Below are positions 1 through 8,796 of a stretch of DNA of 33,601 nucleotides, piece by piece (within the stretch, counting starts at the first letter, position 1; each line of letters opens with the position of its first letter). Below the pieces are notes generated by a model. It ran no database searches, was not told where the DNA came from, and saw nothing but the letters and a program-made list of their open reading frames with translations. Position numbers and translations under genes: made by a program. The DNA lies in the NCBI GenBank assembly GCA_018266315.1, contig JAFEAS010000060.1, forward strand, positions 1 through 33,601, written 5' to 3'. This stretch comes from Chloroflexi bacterium SZAS-1. GTDB taxonomy: Bacteria > Chloroflexota > Chloroflexia > Chloroflexales > Roseiflexaceae.

Positions 1-696
1 AAAACACTGCTCGTGAAATTCAATATAGAAGCGTGTTGCGTCGGCGATAAAGCGCGTAATGGGCGAAGAAACTGCCATCATGCGATCAATATCTTCCTGC
101 ACGAGCAATACGTCTTTGGTAATATCCCACGGCACCAGCGTTATCGGCAACCCGCTTTCAAGTACGATATGCGCAGCATGTGGGTCGACATAAAAATTGA
201 ATTCTGCCAGAGACGTTGTATTGCCATCGGCGCGCAGCGCGCCGCCCATAATAATCACTTCGCGCACATTTTGAATAATGCGCGGTTCTTTACGTAACGC
301 AACGGCCACGTTTGTGAGCGGGGCCACAGCAACCAGGGTGACTTCACCGGGGTGCGCCATAATCTCGCGGATGATAGAGTCGACGGCGTGCTCGTTTGCC
401 TGGCTGGCGGGTGAAGCGGGAAGGCGCGCATAGCCCAGCCCGGTATCGCCATGGGTTTCTGGCGCGGTGAATGGTGGCCGAATCAGTGGTAGCCCGATGC
501 CTGAAAATACAGGCATGTCGCTGCGGTTAGCGACGGCAAGAACATTCAGCGCATTGCGCACACCATCTTCAAGCGGACAGTTACCGCCTGTCACTCCCAC
601 GCCCGCCAGGTCGATTTCGGGCGAGGCCAGTGCGAGCAGAATGGCGAGCGAATCGTCGATTCCTGGGTCGGTATCTAGCAGTACACGTCGCGGCAT
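1..696 (-). CDS. Nucleoside hydrolase (inosine-uridine preferring family), 3' end outside window
   Basis: The minus strand is open from an ATG at 696 to the window edge (232 codons, no stop), so this is an N-terminal portion; the family is usually about 310 residues. The product starts MPRRVLLDTDPGIDDS, whose Asp cluster (D8, D10, D14, D15) is the Ca2+/ribose-binding signature of nucleoside N-ribohydrolases. Further family blocks follow: HGDTGLGYA, APLTNVAVAL, a IIMGGAL strand and EFNFYVDPHAA. The family hydrolyses the N-glycosidic bond of ribonucleosides in the cytoplasm for base salvage; substrate preference cannot be read from this part. An AGGG ribosome site lies 6-7 nt before the start, and an extended -10 (TGGTATAAT) lies at 732-739. 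It is divergent from the next gene. The family call is firm; only the C-terminus is unseen. Confidence 0.9.
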   Translation of the reverse strand, partial: MPRRVLLDTDPGIDDSLAILLALASPEIDLAGVGVTGGNCPLEDGVRNALNVLAVANRSDMPVFSGIGLPLIRPPFTAPETHGDTGLGYARLPASPASQANEHAVDSIIREIMAHPGEVTLVAVAPLTNVAVALRKEPRIIQNVREVIIMGGALRADGNTTSLAEFNFYVDPHAAHIVLESGLPITLVPWDITKDVLLVQEDIDRMMAVSSPITRFIADATRFYIEFHEQCF

Positions 697-731
697 AGTG
701 AACCCTGCATCTAGGTAAAACGAGAAAAACA

Positions 732-739
732 ATTATACC
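732..739 (-). promoter_or_regulatory. Extended -10 promoter for the nucleoside hydrolase gene
   Basis: On the minus strand the sequence reads TGGTATAAT, a perfect TATAAT (plus positions 732-737) preceded by the TGn extension, about 36 bp upstream of the ATG at 696. No good -35 box is seen 17 bp upstream, which is usual for extended -10 promoters. It is back-to-back with the plus-strand promoter at 756-784. Confidence 0.55.
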
Positions 740-755
740 ATGTTTCCCCATTGGC

Positions 756-784
756 TTGACCATGCCGCGTTGCTATGCCATAAT
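756..784 (+). promoter_or_regulatory. Sigma-70-type promoter for the RNase H-fold nuclease gene
   Basis: TTGACC (756-761), a 17-bp spacer, then CATAAT (779-784). This predicts a transcript starting near 791 with a leader of about 40 nt before the ATG at 832. It may also drive the kinase and tex genes, which follow with short gaps on the same strand. Confidence 0.55.
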
Positions 785-831
785 GACACGGCTCTCGGGC
801 AGAGCAAGGCGTTTGGAAGGAATCGTGTTCG

Positions 832-1338
832 ATGCGCGCGTACCTGGATATCGAAACAACCTTTAGTAACACAATTAGCGTCATTGGTATCTACCGGCCC
901 GATCAGGGCACGATTCAGCTGGTGGGCGGCGGTGTTCATGATCTGGCACTGTACGCAGCGCTCGAAGGCATCCAAACCCTGGTTACGTTCAATGGCAGCT
1001 CGTTTGATCTACCCTATATTCGTAAGCGATTGTTCGCTGACCTGAAGCGGGAATTTCAGCACTGCGACTTAATGCATGTGTGCCGACGGCATGGCCTGCG
1101 CGGCGGCCTGAAAAAGATCGAAGAGCGGCTGGGTATTGGGCGAACCTCCGCCGGTATTTCTGGCTGGGATGCCCCGCGCCTGTGGCACCGCTACGAAGTA
1201 AATGGTGATGAGCTGGCGTTGCAAACGCTGTTAGCATACAACCGCGAAGATGTGGTAAACCTCGCGCTGCTAGAACATCATCTTGGCTTGTCCGAGCCGC
1301 ATACTGCCTGCGAAATAGTACGCCACGTGTTTGCGTAA
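832..1338 (+). CDS. YprB-like RNase H-fold 3'-5' exonuclease domain protein
   Basis: A 168-residue protein that is essentially one ribonuclease-H-like domain (RNase_H_2/YprB type). The exonuclease motifs are visible: ExoI-like DIET near residues 6-9, ExoII-like FNGSSFDLPYI around residues 54-64, and ExoIII-like YNREDV around residues 137-142, giving the acidic DEDD-type set for two-metal catalysis. Such domains act as 3'-5' exonucleases or repair nucleases; the substrate here is unknown. The start is the ATG at 832, preceded by GGAAGGA at a somewhat long spacing. An overlapping longer frame starting at 740 is discarded because it destroys the domain. The kinase gene starts 51 bp downstream. 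Confidence 0.82.
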   Translation: MRAYLDIETTFSNTISVIGIYRPDQGTIQLVGGGVHDLALYAALEGIQTLVTFNGSSFDLPYIRKRLFADLKREFQHCDLMHVCRRHGLRGGLKKIEERLGIGRTSAGISGWDAPRLWHRYEVNGDELALQTLLAYNREDVVNLALLEHHLGLSEPHTACEIVRHVFA

Positions 1339-1389
1339 ACCCGCTGTTTTAGGCCACTCCAGAATTGCTCTCAAAGAATAAACGACACA

Positions 1390-3141
1390 ATGCAACAAAA
1401 AATTCTCAATAATCGGTACGAACTTGAACAAAAGCTTGGCGAAGGCGGCATGGCGCGCGTGTATCGTGGGCGCGATTTGCGGCTAAACCGCCCGGTGGCA
1501 ATTAAGGTGCTGCATAGCCAGTATGCGTCCGACACCGGCTTTTTGCAGCGCTTTCAGCACGAAGCCCAGGCAGTCGCGAACCTGCGCCATCCCAATATTG
1601 TTGATGTGTATGATGTTGGGCAAGATGGCGACATCCACTATATCGTGATGGAATATGTGCCCGGCAGCGACCTTAAGGCGCTGATTCTGCGCCAGGCACC
1701 GCTGCCAATTGAGCAGGCGGTTACAATCGCTGAAGCAGTGGCGCGCGGCCTGGAAGCCGCCCACCGCCTGGGCATGATCCATCGTGACATTAAGCCTCAG
1801 AATATTATTGTGGGCGATGGCGGCGTGGTCAAAATTACCGATTTCGGTATCGCCAAAAGCAAGATGTCGACGGCAATGACCGAAACTGGCGTAACCTTTG
1901 GCACTGCCGACTATATCTCGCCCGAGCAAGCACGTGGCCTGCCCGCAACTCCACAATCCGATATCTATGCACTTGGCGTCACACTCTACGAGATGCTCAC
2001 CGGGCGCTTGCCGTTTACTGGCGATAGCTCTGTTGTTGTGGCGATGCAGCATGTGAACACCGAGCCACCGCCACTGCGTATGTATAACCCGCGCGTGCCG
2101 CCGCAGCTTGAGGGGATTGTGCTGCGTGCCATTAGCAAAGAGCCTGCCGATCGCCCGGCCTCGGCCCGCGAATTTGCCCAGCAGCTGCTCACCTACCGCA
2201 ACAGTGGTGAGCAGGAAACGGTGATCCGCCCGGCCCCGCGCCCGGCGCAACCAGTGCAGCGGACACCAAGCAGCACCACCGCCCCGCGCCCGGTGTTGCC
2301 GCCCCCGCGCCCGGCAGTAGCTGAGGCCCGGCCGAATACTAGTAGTGGGAATTTCGGCGGTTTTCTGCTGGGGCTATTACTGCTTGGCGGCGTGCTTGGG
2401 CTGGTGTATCTCTTCGCAATTGGTGCATTCGATGGGCTGTTCTCGCTCGCAAACGGGGCAATCAATCGCCCGACGGCCTTGCCTGCAGCTACCACCACTT
2501 CAACCAGCACCTTGCCGCAAGTGCCAGTGCCGGATGTTGTGGGCAAAACTGAAGCTGAAGCGCGCACGCAGGTGCAGGGGGCGGGCCTGGGCGTGTTTGT
2601 CGCCGAGCCGCGCCACAGCGATACGATTACCGCCGGGCTGGTGATGGAACAGTTCCCGCCAGCACAAATGCCAGTTACCCAGGCCGCTTCAAGCGTCGTA
2701 ACGCTCACGTTGAGCCTTGGCCCCGAGCTAATCGATGTGCCCGATGTTCAACGCACCCGCGCCGCCGATGCGCGTAACCTGCTGATCGCGGCGGGCTTCC
2801 AGGTGCAGGTGCAGGAAGAGCCAAGCACACTTAGCGAGGGCTTTGTGCTTCGCCAGGATCCGGTGAATGTGAAGCTGCCACGCGGCCAAACCGTTACCAT
2901 TGTGGTGAGCATTGGCAATAAGGTGGTTGTGCCCGAAATTACCGGCCTGAGCGAGGCCGATGCGCGCGCGCGGATTGAGGCCGCCGGGCTGTTCGTTTCG
3001 TTTGTTGATCAGCAGGGCTGCGATAAGCTGGGCGACTTGTGTAACAGATTCGGGCCAGGTCTGATTGTCAGTTCCGACCCGCGCCCCGGTACGCGCGTTG
3101 AACGCGGTTCGGGGGTGACGCTCGGCCAGCGTAAGCCATAA
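1390..3141 (+). CDS. PASTA-domain serine/threonine protein kinase (PknB/PrkC type)
   Basis: This 583-residue bitopic kinase has an N-terminal Hanks-type domain (about 10-265): glycine loop GEGGMARVYRG (17-27), ATP lysine K39, catalytic HRDIKPQN (131-138), DFG at 151-153 and an activation loop ending GTADYISPEQARG. A Pro/Arg-rich juxtamembrane linker (about 278-317) and one membrane helix (about 325-346) lead to an external region with three PASTA repeats (about 378-445, 446-510 and 511-583). PASTA repeats of this family bind peptidoglycan fragments and couple cell-wall state to phosphorylation of cytoplasmic targets. The third repeat holds a Cys pair (GCDKLGDLC) that could form an external disulfide. 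No cognate PP2C phosphatase gene is in the window. No clear ribosome site precedes the ATG, but the domain begins immediately after it. Confidence 0.95.
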   Translation: MQQKILNNRYELEQKLGEGGMARVYRGRDLRLNRPVAIKVLHSQYASDTGFLQRFQHEAQAVANLRHPNIVDVYDVGQDGDIHYIVMEYVPGSDLKALILRQAPLPIEQAVTIAEAVARGLEAAHRLGMIHRDIKPQNIIVGDGGVVKITDFGIAKSKMSTAMTETGVTFGTADYISPEQARGLPATPQSDIYALGVTLYEMLTGRLPFTGDSSVVVAMQHVNTEPPPLRMYNPRVPPQLEGIVLRAISKEPADRPASAREFAQQLLTYRNSGEQETVIRPAPRPAQPVQRTPSSTTAPRPVLPPPRPAVAEARPNTSSGNFGGFLLGLLLLGGVLGLVYLFAIGAFDGLFSLANGAINRPTALPAATTTSTSTLPQVPVPDVVGKTEAEARTQVQGAGLGVFVAEPRHSDTITAGLVMEQFPPAQMPVTQAASSVVTLTLSLGPELIDVPDVQRTRAADARNLLIAAGFQVQVQEEPSTLSEGFVLRQDPVNVKLPRGQTVTIVVSIGNKVVVPEITGLSEADARARIEAAGLFVSFVDQQGCDKLGDLCNRFGPGLIVSSDPRPGTRVERGSGVTLGQRKP

Positions 3142-3180
3142 CGACAGGTACATACCCGTTCGTAAGAGTAGAAAAGCCCT

Positions 3181-5343
3181 ATGTCAATCGCTATCGACAC
3201 AATTGAACTACGCCTGGCGCGCGAGCTAAAGCTGGGCTTGAGCCAGGTGACGCGCACAATCGCGCTGTTCGATGAAGGGAACACGATTCCGTTCATTACG
3301 CGCTACCGCAAAGAAGCGACGGGCGGCTTAGATGAAGCGCAGCTGCGGGTGCTTGCCGAACGGCTGCACTACTTGCGCAACCTCGAAGCGCGCCGGGCCG
3401 AGGTGCGTGCAGCGCTTGAGCAAGGCGACCACCTGACGCCCGAACTTGCGACCCAGCTCGACGCTGCCGAAACTCTCCAGGCGATTGAGGATATTTACCT
3501 GCCCTTCCGGCCCAAGCGCCGTACCCGCGCGCAAATTGCCCGTGAGCAAGGGCTACAGCCCTTGGCCGACGCCCTGCTTGCCCAGGATTCCGGCGGCCAA
3601 TCGCGCGATGATCTGGCGGTGGCATTTGTTCAGTCCGAACAGGGTGTGGCCGATATCGAGGCGGCGTATGCAGGCGCCCGCGATATTGTTGCCGAAACCA
3701 TTGCCGAGACGGCAACCGTGCGCCAGGCAGTGCGCGAAGCGACACGCAAAACCGGCGTGCTGCGCGTGGCCCGCAAAGATGAAACGACTGACGCCGAGGG
3801 CAAATACCAGCTATATTACGAATTTGGCGAACATCTGGCGACACTGCCGCCACATCGCATTCTGGCAATCAATCGCGGCGAGCGTGAGGGCGCGCTAAAA
3901 GTTGAGGTCGATGCCAACCACGCAGCATTTGTGGCGACATTGCAGCGGCGCTATGCCAAAGCACCAGGCTGGCTGGGCGATGAGGTACGCGCCGCCGTGG
4001 CCGATGGCTACAAGCGCCTGCTGGCCCCCGCGATTGAGCGCGACCTGCGCGGCGAGCTGACCGAGCGCGCCGAGGCCCATGCCCTGACAATCTTCGCGGC
4101 CAACCTGCGCGGCCTGCTGCTCCAGCCACCGTTGCGCGGGCGTGTGGTAATGGGTGTCGACCCGGGCTACCGCACTGGGTGTAAGGTAGCAGTGGTCGAT
4201 GCAACGGGCAAATATCTTGAGGGTGGCGTAGTGTACTTGCACCAGCCCGAGCGCGCCAGAGAAACGCTCTTGGCAATCGCGCAGCGCTGGGGCGTGCAGG
4301 TGATCGCGATTGGCAATGGCACCGCCAGCCGCGAAACCGAAGCATTGGTCGCGGATGTGATTAAGGCCGCAGCCTTCCCGCTACAGTATGTCATGGTAAG
4401 TGAAGCTGGTGCCTCGGTTTATTCTGCGTCTGAAGCAGCGCGGGCCGAATTTCCCAGCCTGGATGCCACGCAGCGCGGCAATGTCTCGATTGCGCGCCGC
4501 CTGCAAGACCCACTGGCCGAGCTGGTGAAGATCGACCCCAAAGCGCTAGGCGTGGGTTTATACCAGCACGATGTTGATCAGAAGCGCCTGGGCGAACAGC
4601 TTGGTACTGTAGTCGAGAGCTGCGTGAACTTCGTTGGCGTTGATCTTAACACCGCCTCGGCGGCGCTGCTGGGCTATGTGGCGGGCTTGAACAGTAAAAC
4701 CGCCAAGGCAATTGTGGCACACCGCGACGAACATGGCCCATTTGGTGCGCGCAAGCAGCTCCTGAAGGTTAAGGGGCTTGGCCCGAAAGCGTTTGAGCAG
4801 GCGGCGGGCTTTCTGCGCATCCCCGAAGCCCCCGATCCGCTCGATAATACTGCCGTTCACCCCGAATCGTACCCGGCGGCGCGGGCATTACTGGCGCGCT
4901 ACGGCGATGCCACCACGCCCCTGCCCGAAGCCGCAGCACATGTGCGCACGCTCGTTGCAGGTGGATCCATCGCGCCCGCACTGCTCGCCGCTGAGCTGGG
5001 CATTGGCGAGCCAACCCTGGCCGATATGCTCGATGCAATGGCTCGCCCGGGCCGCGACCCGCGCGACGATGCGCCACCCCCGCTGCTGCGCGCCGATGTG
5101 CTGAAAATGGAAGACCTGCAGCCGGGAATGCAACTCAAAGGCACGGTGCGGAATGTCGTCGATTTCGGTGCGTTTGTTGATATTGGTGTGAAGCAAGATG
5201 GGCTGGTGCATGTTTCGGAAATGGCCGATCGCTTTGTCAAAAATCCGCTCGATATCGTACACGTTGGCGATATTGTGGATGTGCGCGTGCTGAGCATCGA
5301 TCTTGCGCGGGGCCGGATTGGCCTGAGCATGCGTAGCGGGTAA
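3181..5343 (+). CDS. tex: Tex family RNA-binding transcription accessory protein
   Basis: A 720-residue protein of normal Tex length and order. The N-terminal helical region contains the family block IPFITRYRKEATGGLDE (about residues 37-53). A YqgF/RNase H-like domain begins near residue 320 with VMGVDPGYRTGCKVAVVD. Tandem helix-hairpin-helix segments include LNTASAALLGYVAGLNS and LLKVKGLGPKAFEQAAGF. A C-terminal S1 RNA-binding domain covers about residues 641-717 (FGAFVDIGVKQDGLVHVSEM). Tex (Spt6-related core) binds nucleic acids and works in the cytoplasm with RNA polymerase and RNA turnover. The start ATG at 3181 is 39 bp after the kinase stop. No strong Shine-Dalgarno is visible, but the N-terminus aligns with the family. 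Co-transcription with the kinase is likely. Confidence 0.95.
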   Translation: MSIAIDTIELRLARELKLGLSQVTRTIALFDEGNTIPFITRYRKEATGGLDEAQLRVLAERLHYLRNLEARRAEVRAALEQGDHLTPELATQLDAAETLQAIEDIYLPFRPKRRTRAQIAREQGLQPLADALLAQDSGGQSRDDLAVAFVQSEQGVADIEAAYAGARDIVAETIAETATVRQAVREATRKTGVLRVARKDETTDAEGKYQLYYEFGEHLATLPPHRILAINRGEREGALKVEVDANHAAFVATLQRRYAKAPGWLGDEVRAAVADGYKRLLAPAIERDLRGELTERAEAHALTIFAANLRGLLLQPPLRGRVVMGVDPGYRTGCKVAVVDATGKYLEGGVVYLHQPERARETLLAIAQRWGVQVIAIGNGTASRETEALVADVIKAAAFPLQYVMVSEAGASVYSASEAARAEFPSLDATQRGNVSIARRLQDPLAELVKIDPKALGVGLYQHDVDQKRLGEQLGTVVESCVNFVGVDLNTASAALLGYVAGLNSKTAKAIVAHRDEHGPFGARKQLLKVKGLGPKAFEQAAGFLRIPEAPDPLDNTAVHPESYPAARALLARYGDATTPLPEAAAHVRTLVAGGSIAPALLAAELGIGEPTLADMLDAMARPGRDPRDDAPPPLLRADVLKMEDLQPGMQLKGTVRNVVDFGAFVDIGVKQDGLVHVSEMADRFVKNPLDIVHVGDIVDVRVLSIDLARGRIGLSMRSG

Positions 5344-5380
5344 ACTGAGCGTATACGCCGTGCTATGTCAATGATGCGTA

Positions 5381-5389
5381 TGCTATAAT
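5381..5389 (+). promoter_or_regulatory. Extended -10 promoter upstream of fdhD
   Basis: TGCTATAAT: a perfect TATAAT at 5384-5389 with TG extension, 32 bp before the fdhD ATG. The -35 region is not recognisable. It suggests the fdhD-ydeP unit is transcribed independently of tex. Confidence 0.5.
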
Positions 5390-5421
5390 TTTTTACCAGC
5401 ATCCGACAGAGGAGTGGGGCC

Positions 5422-6282
5422 ATGGAGCAGCGCATGCTTGATGTAGCCGTCTATCGCTTTGCCAACAGCGGTTCCACCACGGGGCACGACCAGCTGGTGG
5501 TCGAAGAGCCGCTTGAGATTCGGCTTGAATATGGCCCGCGTGAAGCCCGCACGCGGAAAAGCATCTCGATCACCATGCGCACGCCGGGCGATGATTTCGC
5601 GCTGGCGGCAGGCTTCCTCTTTAGCGAACAAATTGTGCGCCACCCCGCGCATATTCTGCGCATCCGTTTCTGTGGGCCGCCAGTTGGGCCGCGACATCTT
5701 CGCAATACCGTGCGCGTCGAGCTCGACCCGGCTGCCGAAATTGCGATCGAACGGCTTGAGCGCCATTTCTATACTACGTCGAGCTGTGGCGTGTGCGGTA
5801 AAACCTCAATCGAAGCGCTGCAACTCAGCGATTGCCCACCGTTACCTTCTACTGGCCCGCACATTCCAGCGACAACGATTCATCAGCTACCCGAACACCT
5901 CCGCGCTGCCCAGGAGGTATTTGAGTCTACTGGTGGCCTGCATGCCGCTGCCCTGGTAACCCCCGCCGGGCAGATCGAGCTGCTGCGCGAAGATGTCGGG
6001 CGGCACAACGCCGTCGATAAGCTGATTGGCACACGGCTGCTTGCCGGGTCGCTTCAGCTGAACCAACACCTGTTGTTTGTCAGTGGCCGGGCAAGCTTCG
6101 AGCTTACGCAAAAAGCGGTGGTGGCCGGTATTCCCATTCTGGCGGCGGTTGGTGCGCCCTCAAGCCTGGCAGTTGCGCTGGCTGAAGCCCATGGCCTTAC
6201 CCTGATTGGCTTTGTTCGTGATCACCGCTTCAATGTCTATACCTGCCCCTGGCGTGTTCTTCCCCATACCCATACCCTATGA
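5422..6282 (+). CDS. fdhD: FdhD, formate dehydrogenase accessory sulfurtransferase
   Basis: This 286-residue protein has the FdhD layout: an N-terminal EEPLEIRLEY segment, TMRTPGDDFALAAGFLFSE, then the catalytic loop SSCGVCGKTS with C122 and C125 (the CxxC that passes persulfide sulfur from a cysteine desulfurase to the molybdenum cofactor). The C-terminal half has GGLHAAALV, REDVGRHNAVDKLIG and SGRASFELTQKA, all family blocks. FdhD sulfurates the bis-MGD cofactor and is needed for active formate-dehydrogenase-type enzymes. The next gene, 10 bp downstream, is such an enzyme, so this is a chaperone-client operon. An extended -10 promoter precedes it. GAGGAG for the next gene overlaps its own TGA. 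Confidence 0.95.
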   Translation: MEQRMLDVAVYRFANSGSTTGHDQLVVEEPLEIRLEYGPREARTRKSISITMRTPGDDFALAAGFLFSEQIVRHPAHILRIRFCGPPVGPRHLRNTVRVELDPAAEIAIERLERHFYTTSSCGVCGKTSIEALQLSDCPPLPSTGPHIPATTIHQLPEHLRAAQEVFESTGGLHAAALVTPAGQIELLREDVGRHNAVDKLIGTRLLAGSLQLNQHLLFVSGRASFELTQKAVVAGIPILAAVGAPSSLAVALAEAHGLTLIGFVRDHRFNVYTCPWRVLPHTHTL

Positions 6283-6292
6283 GGAGCACCAC

Positions 6293-8632
6293 ATGGCTAG
6301 TATTCGGGAACCTGAGTATGATTCTAATGATTCGCATGGGCCAGTGCAAAGCGAGCCGCCAATAACCAACGACCCATTGGATCGCGGTACCATCAAAGAT
6401 GCGGCAGCTGGTTTGCCTGCCGTGCTTTCGTCGATGCAGTATGCCTGGGAAGAAATGGGGGTGGCGCGTAGTGCCATCACCCTGCTAAGCCTTAATCAGG
6501 CTGGAGGTATTGTTTGCCCGAGCTGCGCCTGGCCCGAGCCAGATGGGCATCGCCCGCCAGTTGAGTTTTGCGAAAATGGCGCGCGCGCAGTTGCCGATGA
6601 AGCAACACTCAAACGGATTACGCCTGAATTTTTCGCCCGTTACAGCGTCGCCGAGCTATCCGAACAGTCGGATTACTGGCTGAATAAGCAAGGGCGCCTC
6701 ACCGAGCCAATGGTGCTAACACGCGGTGCCACACATTACCGCCCAATCAGCTGGAATGATGCCTTTACGCTAATAGCGATTGAGCTGCGACGGCTAAGTT
6801 CGCCGAACGAAGCGGTATTCTATACGTCGGGCCGCACCAGCAACGAGGCGGCCTTCCTCTACCAGCTGTTTGTGCGCCAGTTTGGTACCAACAACCTGCC
6901 CGATTGCTCGAACATGTGCCATGAATCGACATCTGTGGCGCTCGCAGAATCGATTGGTATTGGCAAAGGCACGGTTACGCTGGAAGACTTCGCCAAAGCC
7001 AGCACGATTCTGCTACTGGGCCAAAACCCGGGCACTAACCACCCGCGTATGCTCATTGCGCTGCAAGAAGCCAAGCGCAATGGTGCGACGATTATCGCCG
7101 CCAACCCCTTGCCCGAAACCGGGCTGATGGCCTTCAACCACCCGCAGGAAGTGCGTGGTATGCTCGGGTTAAGCACCAAGCTCACCGATCTCTTCTTGCA
7201 GGTGCGCATCAATGGTGATATGGCGCTGCTCAAAGGCATTATGAAAGATATGCTTGAGCAGGAAGCGGCTAACCCTGGCACGGTACTCGATCATGATTTT
7301 ATTGCGGCGCAAACCAGTGGGTTTGAAGCATTTGCTGCAGCGCTGCGTGCCATGCCCTGGGATGAAATTGTGACTGAGAGCGGTATTGCGCGCGAGCAAA
7401 TTCACGAGGCAGCCACAATCCTGGCGCGCTCGCAAGGCACAATCACCTGCTGGGCGATGGGGCTTACCCAGCATAAAAACGCTGTCGCTACCATTCAGGA
7501 AATTGTTCACTTGCATTTACTGCGCGGCCAGATTGGAAAGCCTGGTGCTGGCCTGTGCCCGGTGCGCGGCCATAGCAACGTGCAAGGCGACCGCACAATG
7601 GGCATTTGGGAAAAACCTAAACCTGAATTTCTCGATAGCCTGGCTGCCGAATTTGGCTTTGAGCCACCCCGTGAGCATGGCTACGATACGGTGAAGGCGA
7701 TTAAGGCCATGCACGATGGGGTGGTGAAGGTGCTATTTGCGCTGGGTGGCAATTTTCTTTCGGCTACGCCCGATACCACGTATACCGCCGAGGCATTACG
7801 GCGCTGCCGACTGACGGTACAGGTTTCGACCAAGCTGAATCGCGCGCACCTTGTTACTGGCGAACAGGCGCTGATTTTGCCTTGCCTGGGTCGCACCGAG
7901 ATCGACATGCAGGCGAGCGGCCCGCAATTCGTTTCAACTGAAAATTCGATGGGCGTGGTGCAGCGCTCGCAGGGGAAGCTGGCACCCGGCTCGCCGCAGC
8001 TGCGCAGCGAGGTTGCGATTGTGGCCGAGCTGGCCCAGACGGTGCTTGGCGCACGCAGCACAATCCCCTGGGCGGCGCTTGCCGCCAATTACGACCAGAT
8101 ACGCACCCATATTTCGCATGTGATACCTGGCTGCGAGAACTACAACGAGCGCGTGCGGGTTGCCGGTGGCTTCTACCTGCCGAACGCCGCGCGTGAAGGG
8201 CGCTTCAATATACCCGGCGGGCGCGCACCCTTCCTAATATATGATCTGCCGCGCTATGAGTTAGCCCCCGGACAGCTGGTGATGATGACTATCCGCAGTC
8301 ATGCGCAGTTCAATACGACGATTTACGGCTTGCACGACCGCTACCGGGGCCTCTACCACGAGCGCCGCATTGTGCTAATGAATATTCAGGACATTCAGGC
8401 GTCCGGCTTGGCGGCTGGCGATATTGTTGATCTGGTGAGCTATTTTGAAGGGGTTGAGCGGGTCGCCGCGCATTTTACCGTCGTTGATTATCCGATTCCG
8501 CTACGCTGTGCCGCCACCTATTTCCCTGAGGCGAATGTGCTGGTACCGATTGAAAGTGTCGCCGAACGCAGTAATACGCCTACCTCAAAGTTTGTGATTA
8601 TTAGTTTACGGCGCGCTGTACCTACCGCGTAA
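6293..8632 (+). CDS. YdeP/FdhA-like molybdopterin oxidoreductase, alpha subunit
   Basis: The start is taken at the ATG at 6293 (779 residues), which has GAGGAG six bases upstream; the frame is open 29 codons further up, but that part overlaps fdhD. The protein belongs to the YdeP-like branch of bis-MGD oxidoreductases: VCPSCAWPEP (C75, C78) followed by EFCENGARAV, RITPEFF, FYTSGRTSNEAAFLYQLF and a C-terminal molydopterin dinucleotide domain. At LPDCSNMCHESTS, C209-H210 sits where formate dehydrogenases carry the Sec/Cys-His pair that ligates Mo. The classical N-terminal four-Cys [4Fe-4S] pattern is not present. Family members are annotated as formate dehydrogenase-like, but the true substrate is generally unknown (the E. 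coli homologue is linked to acid resistance). Pairing with fdhD supports a sulfurated Mo site. There is no Tat signal, so it is probably cytoplasmic. Confidence 0.9.
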   Translation: MASIREPEYDSNDSHGPVQSEPPITNDPLDRGTIKDAAAGLPAVLSSMQYAWEEMGVARSAITLLSLNQAGGIVCPSCAWPEPDGHRPPVEFCENGARAVADEATLKRITPEFFARYSVAELSEQSDYWLNKQGRLTEPMVLTRGATHYRPISWNDAFTLIAIELRRLSSPNEAVFYTSGRTSNEAAFLYQLFVRQFGTNNLPDCSNMCHESTSVALAESIGIGKGTVTLEDFAKASTILLLGQNPGTNHPRMLIALQEAKRNGATIIAANPLPETGLMAFNHPQEVRGMLGLSTKLTDLFLQVRINGDMALLKGIMKDMLEQEAANPGTVLDHDFIAAQTSGFEAFAAALRAMPWDEIVTESGIAREQIHEAATILARSQGTITCWAMGLTQHKNAVATIQEIVHLHLLRGQIGKPGAGLCPVRGHSNVQGDRTMGIWEKPKPEFLDSLAAEFGFEPPREHGYDTVKAIKAMHDGVVKVLFALGGNFLSATPDTTYTAEALRRCRLTVQVSTKLNRAHLVTGEQALILPCLGRTEIDMQASGPQFVSTENSMGVVQRSQGKLAPGSPQLRSEVAIVAELAQTVLGARSTIPWAALAANYDQIRTHISHVIPGCENYNERVRVAGGFYLPNAAREGRFNIPGGRAPFLIYDLPRYELAPGQLVMMTIRSHAQFNTTIYGLHDRYRGLYHERRIVLMNIQDIQASGLAAGDIVDLVSYFEGVERVAAHFTVVDYPIPLRCAATYFPEANVLVPIESVAERSNTPTSKFVIISLRRAVPTA

Positions 8633-8642
8633 TTATAATCAA

Positions 8643-8740
8643 GGCTTTCGCTCGCCGCTGATGTGCCTGCGGCAGCTTGGTCATTTTTTGTGCGTAGCGC
8701 AAACAAGGAAGTGAATAACGTACTTGGGTGAGCGAAAGCC
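8643..8740. repeat. 11-bp perfect inverted repeat in the acyl-CoA synthetase leader region
   Basis: GGCTTTCGCTC (8643-8653) is perfectly complementary to GAGCGAAAGCC (8730-8740), with 76 bp between. Inside are a smaller GCCGC/GCGGC pair (8654-8658 and 8669-8673) and a TGCG/CGCA mini-hairpin near 8691-8701. It lies between the ydeP stop and the acyl-CoA synthetase start, and a GATAAT (8743-8748) follows directly. It could be a structured leader, a terminator without a clean U-tract, or paired operator sites. It matches no riboswitch I recognise. Confidence 0.45.
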
Positions 8741-8796
8741 CTGATAATGTGGATTGTTGACGCAGTGTTGCTGACTCTCAGTGAGGAGGTACACCT

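Noticed and set aside
1483..2250. 255-codon open frame on the minus strand
   Set aside because: It lies fully opposite the kinase domain, whose motifs are unmistakable, and its translation has no recognisable fold or ribosome site.
8633..8796. Known riboswitch in the acyl-CoA synthetase leader
   Set aside because: The inverted repeats are real, but I could not match conserved cores of any riboswitch class I know.
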